64,000 nucleotides of DNA from Clostridiales bacterium UBA7568 (GCA_002479075.1 DLLG01000010.1:1-64000), one strand, 5' to 3'; counted from the first letter of the stretch, positions 35,863 to 44,409 are shown. Program-made: numbers and translations. The notes: a model not told the origin generated them from the sequence alone.

Positions 35863-36639
35863 ATGAAAACATTCGGAGAAAAAATAGCCGAGCTTCGCAG
35901 AGAAAGAGGTCTTACGCAGGAAAATCTTGCGGGAATCATCGGTATATCGTCGCAGGCAATTTCGAAATGGGAAAACAACGCGACTATGCCCGATATTATG
36001 TTCCTTCCGATCATAGCGGATACGTTTGGAGTGACGATTGACGAGCTTTTCGGAATCAGGCACAAAACGCAGAAAAAGCCGATCGGTTGCGAAGAAACCC
36101 CTATGGCGGTTTACGAGCAGATACTGAATAATATGTGGAGATCGGAGGACAATGACGATTTTGCGGAAAGGGCGGAAGCCCAATTTTCGAAAAATCCGTA
36201 TATGCACAGCGGACTCGTTTCTTCCGTTTCCGGCGCGGTATATGCAAACAAGGACATTGCTCTTGCGTATCTTCCGAGCGATGAAGAATCTTTGAAACTA
36301 CTTGAAAGTGAAGAGGCGGCAGAGCTTCTGAAGGTCATTTCGGACAAAAATGTGCGTCTTGTGCTTGCGTATCAATTTATGAACCGGTACAATGCGTTTA
36401 CGGCGGCGTCCGTCGCCGCGAAGGTTGGAATATCCGAAGAAGAAGCAAAAATCGCCCTTGAAAAGCTGGTTCGCTGTAATCTGACTATGGTAAAGAATGT
36501 CGACGCGGGCTTTGAAGAAATGTTGAAGATATATCAGGCATTCGGAACGTATAAGCTGCCTTTGCTTTTGTTCCCGCTTTTTTCGCTTGCAGATCGTCTG
36601 GCACATTACAGAGACAGCTGGTGCGGTTTCAAAGCATAA
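35863..36639 (+). CDS. XRE-family regulator with helical C-terminal domain
   Basis: A 258-aa regulator. An N-terminal XRE helix-turn-helix (residues 5-60, LTQENLAGIIGISSQAISKWEN in part) is followed by a long helical region of about 190 aa with an EEAKIALEKLVRCNLTM winged-helix-like segment. XRE proteins of this layout are common in Clostridia. The target is unknown, and no divergent partner shares its promoter. GGGGGAG precedes the ATG and a clear terminator follows. Confidence 0.88.
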   Translation: MKTFGEKIAELRRERGLTQENLAGIIGISSQAISKWENNATMPDIMFLPIIADTFGVTIDELFGIRHKTQKKPIGCEETPMAVYEQILNNMWRSEDNDDFAERAEAQFSKNPYMHSGLVSSVSGAVYANKDIALAYLPSDEESLKLLESEEAAELLKVISDKNVRLVLAYQFMNRYNAFTAASVAAKVGISEEEAKIALEKLVRCNLTMVKNVDAGFEEMLKIYQAFGTYKLPLLLFPLFSLADRLAHYRDSWCGFKA

Positions 36640-36690
36640 CAGGGGCAAACAGGCGTATTCTAAAAGGGAAGACGGAAAAAATACAGAAGA

Positions 36691-36716
36691 GCATCGGGAT
36701 AATACCGATGCTTTTT
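36691..36716 (+). terminator. Terminator after the XRE gene at 35863
   Basis: GCATCGG-N7-CCGATGC followed by TTTTTT. Confidence 0.85.
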
Positions 36717-36727
36717 TCTATGAAAAA

Positions 36728-36745
36728 GCCCCGCCGGAGCGGGGC
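36728..36745 (-). terminator. Terminator of the XRE-TPR gene at 36756
   Basis: GCCCCGC-TCCG-GCGGGGC on the minus strand followed by TTTTTC. Confidence 0.8.
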
Positions 36746-36755
36746 AAACTGAATT

Positions 36756-37544
36756 TTATTTACTTGCTCTTTTTCGAATTCCGAGAACAAAATCGCTTTC
36801 TTTTCCTTCAAAGAGTATATCCAAAATTTTTGGTATTTTATCTTTGTATTTTGGATTATCTTCGGTTTCGGAAAGAGCCGTCAAATGATATGATAAAAGC
36901 CAAGCGAGCGGCTCTATTGCTGATTTTGCAATCCGGTTTTTCTCTTTTTTGTCTTTCAGGATGTACACCAATGCGGTTTCCCTTGTCTTGTACAGGTTCG
37001 GTAATTTGTCGGCATATTCTATAGCCTTTTCATAGTTGCCATATCTGTAATAGGCATCGGATATGTTGCAAAGTGTTGCGCCTCTTACTTCCGAATCATC
37101 GCAGTAATTCAAAATCCGCTCTTGAATTATAATAGACTCTTTTAAGAATTTCTGTTTTTCTTCTTTAGTTCCGTCAAGCTTTTCGAGCGAAGTAGACAGT
37201 TGAAAGAGCAGAAGCGCATTATCCGGATATACCTTCAAAGCATCGCGCATAAGAGCTACATTTTCTTTGTGTTTTCCCTGTGCCCTGTTTTCAGCCCATT
37301 TTTGATTAATTTCATCAAGTTTGCTTGCGGAAGCTATCTCATCCATACCTATCAGCTCGTCAACAGATACCCCGAAATAATTTGCAAGAGCAGGCAGCAT
37401 TGTTATATCGGGATAACCGTCGCCGCGTTCCCATTTGCTGATTGCCTGATATGAAATTCCGAGATGGGTTGCAACTTCTTCCTGCGTAAGGTCTCTGCTA
37501 CGGCGTAATTTCTTTAATTTTTCGCCAATCATAAGTTCTATCAT
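36756..37544 (-). CDS. XRE regulator with TPR-like C-terminal domain (minus-strand member of a divergent pair)
   Basis: A 262-aa regulator. XRE DNA-binding domain at residues 8-65 (LTQEEVATHLGISYQAISKWE in part), then helical repeats of TPR type (about 90-230), including YYRYGNYEKAIEYADKLP. The layout resembles peptide-sensing regulators, but no signal-peptide gene is seen. ATG 37544 with GGAGGG close upstream is used. It is divergent from, and a clear paralogue in its first 65 residues of, the regulator at 37832. Confidence 0.87.
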   Translation of the reverse strand: MIELMIGEKLKKLRRSRDLTQEEVATHLGISYQAISKWERGDGYPDITMLPALANYFGVSVDELIGMDEIASASKLDEINQKWAENRAQGKHKENVALMRDALKVYPDNALLLFQLSTSLEKLDGTKEEKQKFLKESIIIQERILNYCDDSEVRGATLCNISDAYYRYGNYEKAIEYADKLPNLYKTRETALVYILKDKKEKNRIAKSAIEPLAWLLSYHLTALSETEDNPKYKDKIPKILDILFEGKESDFVLGIRKRASK

Positions 37545-37586
37545 ATACCCTCCGTTTTTGACTTTTATTCCGACGCGTCTGAGTAA

Positions 37587-37616
37587 ATTATAGGGTATCA
37601 GGCAGGAAAAAAACAA
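37587..37616 (-). promoter_or_regulatory. Candidate promoter of the XRE-TPR gene at 36756
   Basis: TTGTTT-N18-TATAAT on the minus strand. Confidence 0.55.
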
Positions 37617-37619
37617 TAA

Positions 37620-37670
37620 CCGCAACATAGACAGGGCTCAACTAATTGTAGAAATTTTCTACGGTTGCGG
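37620..37670. repeat. Nested inverted repeats between the divergent XRE-TPR genes
   Basis: Outer arms CCGCAAC (37620-37626) and GTTGCGG (37664-37670) enclose a perfect 7+1+7 palindrome GTAGAAATTTTCTAC (37648-37662). It lies just upstream of the -35 of the minus-strand regulator. A regulatory site is likely given the neighbours; a decayed element end is the alternative. Confidence 0.55.
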
Positions 37671-37764
37671 CAAATTGATAACTTTCCGATAACTCTTTAG
37701 GCTTCTGCCAGACATACTTCCACCACCGGTTTAGATGTTCAACCGAGATTCAACAGATTGGTTA

Positions 37765-37793
37765 TTGTGTTTGCTGCGCACTTTCTTTATACT
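37765..37793 (+). promoter_or_regulatory. Candidate promoter of the XRE-TPR gene at 37832
   Basis: TTGTGT-N17-TATACT, 38 bp before the ATG. Confidence 0.6.
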
Positions 37794-37831
37794 ATTGTTG
37801 TAGCTACAAAGTATAATTGCAGGAGGAAAAT

Positions 37832-38908
37832 ATGAACCTATATTTAGCAGATAAGCTGAAAGAATTGAGAAGTCAAAAAAATATTTCTCAGGAAAAACTT
37901 GCGCAATATCTGAATGTTTCATTTCAGGCGGTGTCTAAATGGGAAAACGGAAATTCTTACCCTGATATTACGCTTTTGCCTGATATCGCCAAGTTCTTCG
38001 GTATAACCGTTGACGAGCTTTTATGCGTTGAAAAGCTGGATGAGGACAAACTTTTTGAAAAATACAGCGAGAAAGCGGGTGAACTTTTTCGCGTCGGTAA
38101 AAGAGATGAAGCACTTGCGGTCTGGCAGGAGGCATACAGGCAAATGCCGAATAATATCGATGTAAAAGAAATGCTTATGTCGAGCTATTTTGATACCGAT
38201 AAGGACAAATACTTCCGTGAATTTATCGAACTTGCAACAGATATTTACGATGGTAATGCCGAGGGGCAGGCCGGTAATATGTATTACAAAGGGCAAGCAA
38301 TTTCGCAGATCGCGCGATGTTATGCAGAGCGCGGAGATATGGAAGCCGCACAAAAATGGGCATTAAAATCTGTGCCAATCTTCGATTCATCCGAAATAAT
38401 CAGTGCGCTGATTGACGAAGGTGATGAACTGCTTTCCGATGTTGCGTTTTGTACATATTGGTTTTTGGAGGAGCTGTTCTATATGGCTGCCCGTATAGAT
38501 AATGATGACAGCATAAAGCTCGGTAATGTCTATAAGCAGAGATGCTTTGAGGTTGTGGCAAAAATATTTGAAGCAGTATATCAGAATGATGATATGGGCT
38601 TTGAACAATTGCAGCACCTGTATAATCTCTATCAAGGAATTGCCGGATATGAAGCAAAAAGCGGGAAAAATGAAGGAACTGTACGCTGCAATCTTGAACG
38701 GGCAATGGAATGCTGCGAAAAGTCGGCATCGGTAAAAAATCATATGCTGACGCATCCGATGTTGTATGGCTTGCGTGTTGCGGATGCCCCAAGCGATAAT
38801 ACAATGAATTTGAAACTTATGAAGAAAACCCTTGCAGAGAAAGCATATGACGACTTCCGCTACTGCGAATGGTTTCAAAAGCTTGAAAGCAGATTGACCG
38901 CATTTTGA
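37832..38908 (+). CDS. XRE regulator with TPR-like C-terminal domain (plus-strand member of the divergent pair)
   Basis: A 358-aa regulator. XRE domain at residues 6-60 (ISQEKLAQYLNVSFQAVSKWE in part), then TPR-like helices, starting with FRVGKRDEALAVWQEAYRQMP. ATG 37832 follows AGGAGG. Its DNA-binding half is closely similar in pattern to the divergent gene at 36756, including SYPDITLLPDIAKFFGITVDELL. An integrase remnant follows within 30 bp, suggesting arrival with, or damage by, a mobile element. Confidence 0.88.
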   Translation: MNLYLADKLKELRSQKNISQEKLAQYLNVSFQAVSKWENGNSYPDITLLPDIAKFFGITVDELLCVEKLDEDKLFEKYSEKAGELFRVGKRDEALAVWQEAYRQMPNNIDVKEMLMSSYFDTDKDKYFREFIELATDIYDGNAEGQAGNMYYKGQAISQIARCYAERGDMEAAQKWALKSVPIFDSSEIISALIDEGDELLSDVAFCTYWFLEELFYMAARIDNDDSIKLGNVYKQRCFEVVAKIFEAVYQNDDMGFEQLQHLYNLYQGIAGYEAKSGKNEGTVRCNLERAMECCEKSASVKNHMLTHPMLYGLRVADAPSDNTMNLKLMKKTLAEKAYDDFRYCEWFQKLESRLTAF

Positions 38909-38935
38909 CCGACAACTTGAAATAAGTCGGAAGTA

Positions 38936-39049
38936 GCTGTTACGAAAGCACTGGAAAACGGGCTGGACATCAAAACGCTGTCTGCCATCCTCGGTCATTT
39001 TTCGGCGGAGATGATAAATGAATTAAAGAACGAAGCGGTTATACAGTAA
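38936..39049 (+). pseudogene. C-terminal fragment of a tyrosine recombinase/integrase
   Basis: The frame reads AVTKALENGLDIKTLSAILGH and continues FSAEMINELKNEAVIQ to a TAA. The LENG.DIKTLSAILGH block is the hallmark C-terminal segment of phage/transposon integrases (the His of GH is a catalytic residue). The catalytic tyrosine region and the whole N-terminus are missing, and a stop lies just upstream in frame. It is a scar, not a gene. Confidence 0.8.
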
Positions 39050-39052
39050 AAG

Positions 39053-39082
39053 AAAAGGCTTCGGATTTTCCCGAAGCCTTTT
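39053..39082. terminator. Bidirectional terminator between the integrase scar and MATE gene
   Basis: AAAAGGCTTCGG-N6-CCGAAGCCTTTT. Confidence 0.85.
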
Positions 39083-39089
39083 GAATTTG

Positions 39090-40397
39090 CTATGATTCGT
39101 CAGACGATATTTTCAACTCTTTCTTTCTGAAAATTACCTTTTCCTGTATGAGAGAGATCGCGTAATGCACGACCATACCGAATCCGAACATCAGAATGAT
39201 TGTGTTCATATCAAAGGTGATGACATTTGCTCGATACAGAATATAGAAAATACCGTAATAACCGAGGTTTATAATCAGTGAATTGACGGCGTTGTAGCCC
39301 GTTTTGCCCAAGCCGATAAAGATGTTGTCGATAATCGCACACCCCGCATACGCGATATAGAAAGGGGCAAGCTTTATGACTATGGCAAATATTTCATCCG
39401 CGTTTCCGAGATTCTGCGCATAAAGGAAGAAGGGCGTCCAGGCGGGAATTGTGACCGTCCAAAGTACAACGCTTGCGACAGCAATGAAATAGTAATTGAA
39501 CTGTCGTAGCTTTTTGTACCCGTCCTTGCAGTCCGAGCGGATGACCTCGGCAAGCGCGGAGATTGGAATCAGCAGCCAGCCCCAGATGAAATTGTTTGCT
39601 ATCCAGTAGTTGCCCTGCTCGGCAACCATATTCACCATCTTGCAGACCATAACAGCGTAGATGAAGTTATCGACAAACTGCTGAAGCCCCGAAAAAATAC
39701 CCGTTTTGCACCACTCGCAAAGCATCGCACAGTCTGATTTTCCAAACCGCCGGAAACGGATGTATCCCTGTCGGTAAAGAAGTAGAATACAAACTGCCGA
39801 CAGAAGCGTGTTTGCAATAATGTTTGAGATTGCCACGCCGTAAACACCGAAATTCGGAATAAGAAGGAAGTCGGCAATCAATGAAAGCGCCGTGCGTATT
39901 CCGAGGAAGATGTACACATTTTTATCCTTGCCGATGACTACGAAAACAACATTTGCAAAGCTAACGATGATACCTGTCATAAATGCGACCGTCTCAAGGC
40001 GGAGGTATGTAGAAGTGACAGCCAAGTCGATCTCGCCCGGATTCATAGAGCCGATCAGCACCGATCCGTAGATCAGAACACAAGCCGAAAAGAGCGTGTA
40101 CAAAACAAAGGCGCAGAGTCCTGTCTTGAAGGTAACACCCGCAAAGTCGTCTTTGTGATTTTTGAAGATTTTGTTCAGGACGGAATACAGCGGCACAATC
40201 AGAAACGCCTGCAATGTCTCGTTTATAAGATCAAACCATTCCATTTGACCGATGATGTCAAATACACCGGCCTGCCCACCGGCGGAGATCAGAAAGGTTT
40301 TGATTGTCTGATAGACAGCAGGAATCAAGGCAAGCGCGCAAAGGGAAAGCCATAGTCGCCAGCTGAATGATTTCAGTTCGGATAGTCTTTTTCTCAT
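39090..40397 (-). CDS. MATE family efflux transporter (second)
   Basis: A 435-aa multi-helix MATE-family protein. It shows paired motifs (LIADFLLIPNFGVYGVAISN in part) and about 12 hydrophobic segments. It differs clearly from the MATE protein at 25621 and stands alone. A strong promoter (40545-40573) gives a leader of about 140 nt that contains a hairpin (CGAGAA ... TTCTCG), so post-initiation control is possible. Transport substrate unknown. Confidence 0.85.
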   Translation of the reverse strand: MRKRLSELKSFSWRLWLSLCALALIPAVYQTIKTFLISAGGQAGVFDIIGQMEWFDLINETLQAFLIVPLYSVLNKIFKNHKDDFAGVTFKTGLCAFVLYTLFSACVLIYGSVLIGSMNPGEIDLAVTSTYLRLETVAFMTGIIVSFANVVFVVIGKDKNVYIFLGIRTALSLIADFLLIPNFGVYGVAISNIIANTLLSAVCILLLYRQGYIRFRRFGKSDCAMLCEWCKTGIFSGLQQFVDNFIYAVMVCKMVNMVAEQGNYWIANNFIWGWLLIPISALAEVIRSDCKDGYKKLRQFNYYFIAVASVVLWTVTIPAWTPFFLYAQNLGNADEIFAIVIKLAPFYIAYAGCAIIDNIFIGLGKTGYNAVNSLIINLGYYGIFYILYRANVITFDMNTIILMFGFGMVVHYAISLIQEKVIFRKKELKISSDES

Positions 40398-40544
40398 AAA
40401 TTTTCCTTGTACAGGCTTCGCACACTACACTTGAATTTTTGCAATACCATATGCCCCAATGAAAAGCGGGCGAGAACTCCGCTTCTCGATGAAATGTCGC
40501 TTGCAACGGCACACCATATATGGGATAAGAAGCTGTACAGCCAT

Positions 40545-40573
40545 ATTATAGCACTAAATGATATATTTTTCAA
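40545..40573 (-). promoter_or_regulatory. SigA promoter of the MATE gene at 39090
   Basis: TTGAAA-N17-TATAAT on the minus strand. Confidence 0.75.
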
Positions 40574-40620
40574 TGGCGAACGAGATATAAGGATAAAAAC
40601 TGATATGCGGTAAACAAAGA

Positions 40621-40655
40621 AAAAGGTTCTCGGATGGAATACCTCCGGGAACCTT
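40621..40655. terminator. Terminator-like hairpin in the gene-free region
   Basis: AAAAGGTTC...GAACCTTTT with an inner CGG/CCG stem; what it would terminate is not clear. Confidence 0.5.
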
Positions 40656-40816
40656 TTGAATTTAGTTTTTCATAAGCGGAGCGCACCGGAGCAGATACAA
40701 CCAAACGATTTGCCTTTGCTCCAACTGTGGTCAAATATGTGGTCAAAATATTTTCGGAATTTCGGGTGGTGCTAAAGTGGCGGAAAAGCACCCGGTTTTG
40801 CCCCCAAAACGCAAAA

Positions 40817-40851
40817 AATAAAGCCGAAAACGATTCGTTTTCGGCTTTATT
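40817..40851 (-). terminator. Terminator of tRNA-Pro
   Basis: 16-bp stem AATAAAGCCGAAAACG / CGTTTTCGGCTTTATT with a 3-nt loop, immediately after the tRNA 3' end and followed on the minus strand by a T run. Confidence 0.9.
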
Positions 40852-40927
40852 TGGTCTGAGTGACTGGACTTGAACCAGCGGCCTCTACCACCCCAAGGTA
40901 GCGCGCTCCCAACTGCGCCACACCCAG
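40852..40927 (-). tRNA. tRNA-Pro (anticodon GGG)
   Basis: On the minus strand: acceptor CTGGGTG / CACTCAG, anticodon stem CTACC-TTGGGGT-GGTAG giving anticodon GGG (Pro, CCC codons), T-arm CTGG-TTCAAGT-CCAG, discriminator A and an encoded CCA. All arms pair normally. It borders the accessory region and is a possible integration site for mobile elements, given the integrase scar 1.8 kb away. Confidence 0.95.
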
Positions 40928-41070
40928 ATACAAATTGATTTCTCTGTTGCGCAAAGCGAATTATATCACAAAAAAAGAATTAAGTCAATATCAAAATCGA
41001 AAAAAGTTCACGGAAACGGCTAAAATATAGCCGTTTCCGTTTGCTTTCGAAAAATTCAGATAATCTTCGA

Positions 41071-41445
41071 TTATTTGATTTCAACTGTTGCGCCTGCAGC
41101 TGTAAGAGTTTCTTTGATCTTTTCAGCTTCGTCTTTAGCAACTGCTTCTTTAACTGTCTTGGGAGCGCCCTCAACGAGCTCTTTAGCTTCCTTGAGTCCG
41201 AGACCTGTGATCTCACGAACTGCCTTGATAACGCCGAGCTTGTTGTCGCCGAAGGAAGCGAGAACTACGTCGAATTCTGTCTTTTCTTCTGCTGCGGGAG
41301 CTGCTGCGCCGCCTGCGGGTGCTACTGCTACGGGAGCTGCGGAAACGCCGAATTCCTCTTCGAGAGCCTTAACGAGGTCTGCTACTTCGAGGATTGTAAG
41401 TGATTTTATCTCATCGAGAATTGCTGTGATCTTTTCAGATGCCAT
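41071..41445 (-). CDS. rplL: Ribosomal protein bL12 (L7/L12)
   Basis: A 124-aa L7/L12 stalk protein. An N-terminal dimerisation helix, an Ala/Gly/Pro hinge (VAPAGGAAAPAAEEK) and a C-terminal domain with GLGLKEAKELVEGAPK and EEAEKIK-type helices are all present. It recruits translation factors to the ribosome. It follows rplJ by 59 bp, the standard order. Confidence 0.98.
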   Translation of the reverse strand: MASEKITAILDEIKSLTILEVADLVKALEEEFGVSAAPVAVAPAGGAAAPAAEEKTEFDVVLASFGDNKLGVIKAVREITGLGLKEAKELVEGAPKTVKEAVAKDEAEKIKETLTAAGATVEIK

Positions 41446-41504
41446 AATAATTTTCCTCCAATTAAATTTTTTTGAAATTAGTTTTTTGTTTTGGTTAAAT
41501 GGGA

Positions 41505-42014
41505 TTAGGCTGCTGTTTCTTCGTTCTGCTTATCAACATAAGCCTGAAGAACATAAGCAAGACCATAAAGCGAGGACTGCAAGCTGCCGAGCATCTTTGC
41601 GATGAGCTGCTCCTTTGAGGGCAGAGCGGCAAGCTCTTCAACTCCTGCTTTGTCAAGAGCTTCTCCGTCAACAAAGCCTGCTTTGATTTCAAAGGTTTCG
41701 ACCTTGTCAGCGTACTTTTTAAGGATTTTAGCTGCTGCAACGGGATCGCTGTCACAAGTTGCAACTGCTGTCATTCCTTCGAGGGTTCCTGTGAGTGCGT
41801 CAAAGCCGACAGCTTCACAAGCTCTCTTTGTAAGTGTGTTCTTAATTACGGAATATTCAACGCCGGCTTTTCTGAGTTCGGCACGAAGAGCTGTATCGTT
41901 TTCAACGGTTATACCCTGATAGCTGACGATAACACCCGCAACCGCATTTTTCATTCTTTCGGTAAGATCCGAAACAATTTTCTTTTTGGATTCAAGAACG
42001 CTTGCACTTGGCAT
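41505..42014 (-). CDS. rplJ: Ribosomal protein uL10
   Basis: A 169-aa L10 with the expected N-terminal rRNA-binding region and a C-terminal helix for L12 dimers. L10(L12)4 binds its own mRNA leader to repress synthesis; a well-formed L10 leader with an attenuator precedes this gene. rplK-rplA are not upstream: birA is. Confidence 0.97.
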   Translation of the reverse strand: MPSASVLESKKKIVSDLTERMKNAVAGVIVSYQGITVENDTALRAELRKAGVEYSVIKNTLTKRACEAVGFDALTGTLEGMTAVATCDSDPVAAAKILKKYADKVETFEIKAGFVDGEALDKAGVEELAALPSKEQLIAKMLGSLQSSLYGLAYVLQAYVDKQNEETAA

Positions 42015-42190
42015 AAGTTATTTCACTCCTTTCAGTATAAGTAAAGTAAGCCAAGCTTTTTACCCGAAAAACGGGAATAAAAAAATCTTTTCCGCCATCC
42101 AAAGATTACGGAAAAGACATAAAAAGCATTTTATAATCTTTCCTCGGCAGGGAAGCTCAGCTTTTACAAAACCTGCTGTCTTAGGATCGC
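42015..42190 (-). ncRNA. Ribosomal protein L10 leader (autoregulatory attenuator)
   Basis: The leader carries the conserved CTAAGACAGCAGGT and CCTGCCGAGG elements of the L10-leader family, separated by the pairing region, then the attenuator hairpin at 42086-42117 and a T run. Binding of L10(L12)4 is expected to favour termination before rplJ. About 175 nt from promoter to ATG. Confidence 0.88.
42076..42117 (-). terminator. Attenuator in the L10 leader
   Basis: Minus strand: TCTTTTCCG ... CGGAAAAGA (9 bp) followed by TTTTTTTATT. Confidence 0.85.
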
Positions 42191-42196
42191 TTGATT

Positions 42197-42225
42197 ATGG
42201 TATCACAAACGAGAAAATTTGTCAA
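42197..42225 (-). promoter_or_regulatory. SigA promoter of rplJ-rplL
   Basis: TTGACA-N17-TACCAT on the minus strand; the -35 overlaps the last bases of birA. Confidence 0.75.
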
Positions 42226-42956
42226 GGCTTTTTTACATTTTTTACGGAAATTTCGCCGGAAGAAAGAATATCGGTACTGCCGTTGTTGAGTTTTACGGAA
42301 AGTGATCCATCCGGCAGGAGCTTTTCCGCTGTTCCTATAAAGCTTTTACCGTTTTTTATATACGTCACTTCTTTTCCGAGCGTATAACTGTATTTTGAGC
42401 AATATTCAATTATGCTCTTTACGGGCTCATTTACAGCGAGGCGGAGCCTGGCTATGATCTCTGCCGCAAGGATATTCAGGTCAATATCCGAGCAAAGGGC
42501 GGCGGCGGTCTGACGCAAGTCGTCGGGGAAGGTCACTTCTTTTACGTTTATTCCTATGCCGACGACGTATGCGTCCCCTGTGCGCAGGGCGAGTATTCCG
42601 CAGACCTTTTTATCGCCGAGGTAGAGGTCGTTTACCCATTTTATCGTTACCGGCGCACAGGCAGCCGCGCGGACAGCGCGGCAAACCGCCGCCGCCGCCG
42701 CACTTGTGATAAGCTCCGCCGGCAGGGAAGCATTGCGAATTACAATACTGAGATATAATCCTCCGTCGTAACAAAAAAACGTATGCTCGCCTCTGCCGTG
42801 ACCACCTGTCTGCACTTTTGCAATGTATGTGGTTCCGTCCGGTGCGCCTTCAAGCGCGGCTTTTTTTGCAAGATCGTTTGTCGATTCCGTTGTTTCAAGC
42901 GGAATGACGGTTGCCCCTATCAGTTTTTCTATATATGCTTTATCCGGATAACTCAT
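42222..42956 (-). CDS. birA: Biotin--[acetyl-CoA carboxylase] ligase, group I (BirA without HTH)
   Basis: A 244-aa biotin protein ligase lacking the N-terminal DNA-binding domain of group II BirA. The catalytic TGGHGRGEHTFF, the KWVNDLYLGDKKVCGIL lysine/asparagine block and VGIGINV are in order. It attaches biotin to carboxylase carrier proteins via biotinyl-AMP. The gene begins 1 bp after mnmE ends, so it is co-transcribed with the rpmH-mnmE block. Confidence 0.95.
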   Translation of the reverse strand: MSYPDKAYIEKLIGATVIPLETTESTNDLAKKAALEGAPDGTTYIAKVQTGGHGRGEHTFFCYDGGLYLSIVIRNASLPAELITSAAAAAVCRAVRAAACAPVTIKWVNDLYLGDKKVCGILALRTGDAYVVGIGINVKEVTFPDDLRQTAAALCSDIDLNILAAEIIARLRLAVNEPVKSIIEYCSKYSYTLGKEVTYIKNGKSFIGTAEKLLPDGSLSVKLNNGSTDILSSGEISVKNVKKP

Positions 42957-42957
42957 T

Positions 42958-44352
42958 TTATTTACCTACACAGAATTTTGAGAAGATGTCATCAACGATC
43001 TCAATGCCGACACGCCTGCCGTCAAGCTCGCCGAGCGCACACATTGCGCTTTCAAGCTCCGTTCCTGCAATTTCCGTTCCGAGAACATCGAGGACGGAAA
43101 GCGCATTTGAGACGTTTTCGAGAGCCTGACAGATCTTTGCATACTGACGTGCATTTGTGACAACGGCGTTTTCGCCCGTACCGATGCTGCCGCAAAGAAA
43201 GAGCTCGCTTATTGCATCCGAAATCACATTGCGTGACGATTTGTTTTTTGCGGAGAGCGCTACAACCTTGTCAAATGCTGCTCCGAGATCCTTTTCCAAA
43301 ACTGCTGTGCCGAGATCGGATTTATTCAGAACCGCAACGGTAACCGCGCCGCAGTCGTGTTGCTTCTCAACTGCGGAAATCACACGCCTGTCATCTCCGT
43401 CGAACGGCTTTGATGCGTCAAAGACAGAAATAATAAGCTCTGCTCCGCCGAGCTTTTCAAGCGCACGGTCAACTCCGACAGCTTCAATTTTATCGTTTGT
43501 GTCCCGTATGCCTGCCGTGTCCGAAATGAGAAGGGTTGCGTCGCCGCAGGTAACCTGTTCCGTGATAATGTCACGGGTGGTACCCGCAACATCCGTTACG
43601 ATTGCCCGTTCCTCTTCGCAAAGGAGATTGAGCAGGGTTGACTTGCCCGTATTTGGCTTTCCGCAGAGCACCGTCTGTATTCCTTCGACAACGGCGTGCC
43701 CTGCTTTATATGAGCTTTTCAGCGCGCCGAGCTTTTTCATAACGCTTATAATGGTTTCCTTCATTTCTTCGGGCGAAACGGGAGAAAGTCCTTCGTCCGG
43801 GAAGTCTGTCTCGGCGTATACGGCGGAGAGCGCGGCCTTTATGTCACCGTATATTTCGTCTATACCCTTTGCGAGCCTGCCGTCTGCGTTTGCCCTTGAA
43901 AGCCTGAGTGCGGCTCGGCTTTTTGCGCTTATAACCTCGCCTATCGCCTCTGCCTGCGAAAGCGACAGCTTCCCCGCAGAGAAAGCACGGCGGGTGAACT
44001 CTCCCGGTCCCGCGGGAACGGCTCCGCATTCAAGCGCACGTCCGAGCACGTCACCGGAAACGATGATTCCTCCGTGACAGCTTATTTCAACGGTGTCCTC
44101 TCCCGTAAAAGATTTCGGACCACGGAATACCGTGACGACAGCGGTGTCGATGGTATCACCGTTTTCATCGGTTATGCGGCAGGGAAGCGCAGTATTCGCC
44201 TCCATTTCGGATACAGCTTTTTTGCCGTACAGACGGACAAACCTGTCTGCTATCGCAAGCGAGTCTTTGCCGGATATGCGTATTACGGCAATTCCGCCGC
44301 TGCCCTTCGGGGTCGATATTGCCGCTATTGATGAGGAGAACATTGAGTACAT
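42958..44352 (-). CDS. mnmE: tRNA modification GTPase MnmE
   Basis: A 464-aa MnmE (TrmE). The N-terminal tetrahydrofolate-binding domain has IAAISTPKGSGGIAVIR, the embedded G domain has GKPNTGKSTLLN, DVAGTTRD and LNKSD, and the C-terminus ends with FCVGK, the conserved C-x-G-K terminus. With MnmG it makes cmnm5U at the tRNA wobble position. The usual downstream mnmG and rsmG are absent here; birA follows instead. ATG 44352 is preceded by GGGAGG. Confidence 0.97.
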   Translation of the reverse strand: MYSMFSSSIAAISTPKGSGGIAVIRISGKDSLAIADRFVRLYGKKAVSEMEANTALPCRITDENGDTIDTAVVTVFRGPKSFTGEDTVEISCHGGIIVSGDVLGRALECGAVPAGPGEFTRRAFSAGKLSLSQAEAIGEVISAKSRAALRLSRANADGRLAKGIDEIYGDIKAALSAVYAETDFPDEGLSPVSPEEMKETIISVMKKLGALKSSYKAGHAVVEGIQTVLCGKPNTGKSTLLNLLCEEERAIVTDVAGTTRDIITEQVTCGDATLLISDTAGIRDTNDKIEAVGVDRALEKLGGAELIISVFDASKPFDGDDRRVISAVEKQHDCGAVTVAVLNKSDLGTAVLEKDLGAAFDKVVALSAKNKSSRNVISDAISELFLCGSIGTGENAVVTNARQYAKICQALENVSNALSVLDVLGTEIAGTELESAMCALGELDGRRVGIEIVDDIFSKFCVGK

Positions 44353-44375
44353 AATATACCTCCCGTATTGTGAAA

Positions 44376-44396
44376 ACGAGGCGGATAACCGCCTCG
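44376..44396 (-). terminator. Terminator after khpB
   Basis: ACGAGGCGG-TTAT-CCGCCTCGT on the minus strand, then TTTTC; 14 bp after the khpB stop and just before the mnmE ribosome-binding site. Confidence 0.75.
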
Positions 44397-44409
44397 TCTG
44401 AACTTTTGA

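Larger units (their letters stand above)
40398..40851. other. Gene-free region between MATE and tRNA-Pro
   Basis: The stretch contains the MATE promoter and leader (up to 40573), a hairpin (40621-40655) and the tRNA-Pro terminator (40817-40851). Between them the minus strand reads ILTTYLTTVGAK near 40720-40760, which resembles tails seen on some clostridial integrases; this is a weak hint only. No full gene is supported. Confidence 0.5.

Noticed and set aside
37731..37922. 63-codon minus-strand frame between the XRE-TPR genes
   Set aside because: It overlaps the promoter and start of the plus-strand regulator and has no ribosome-binding site.
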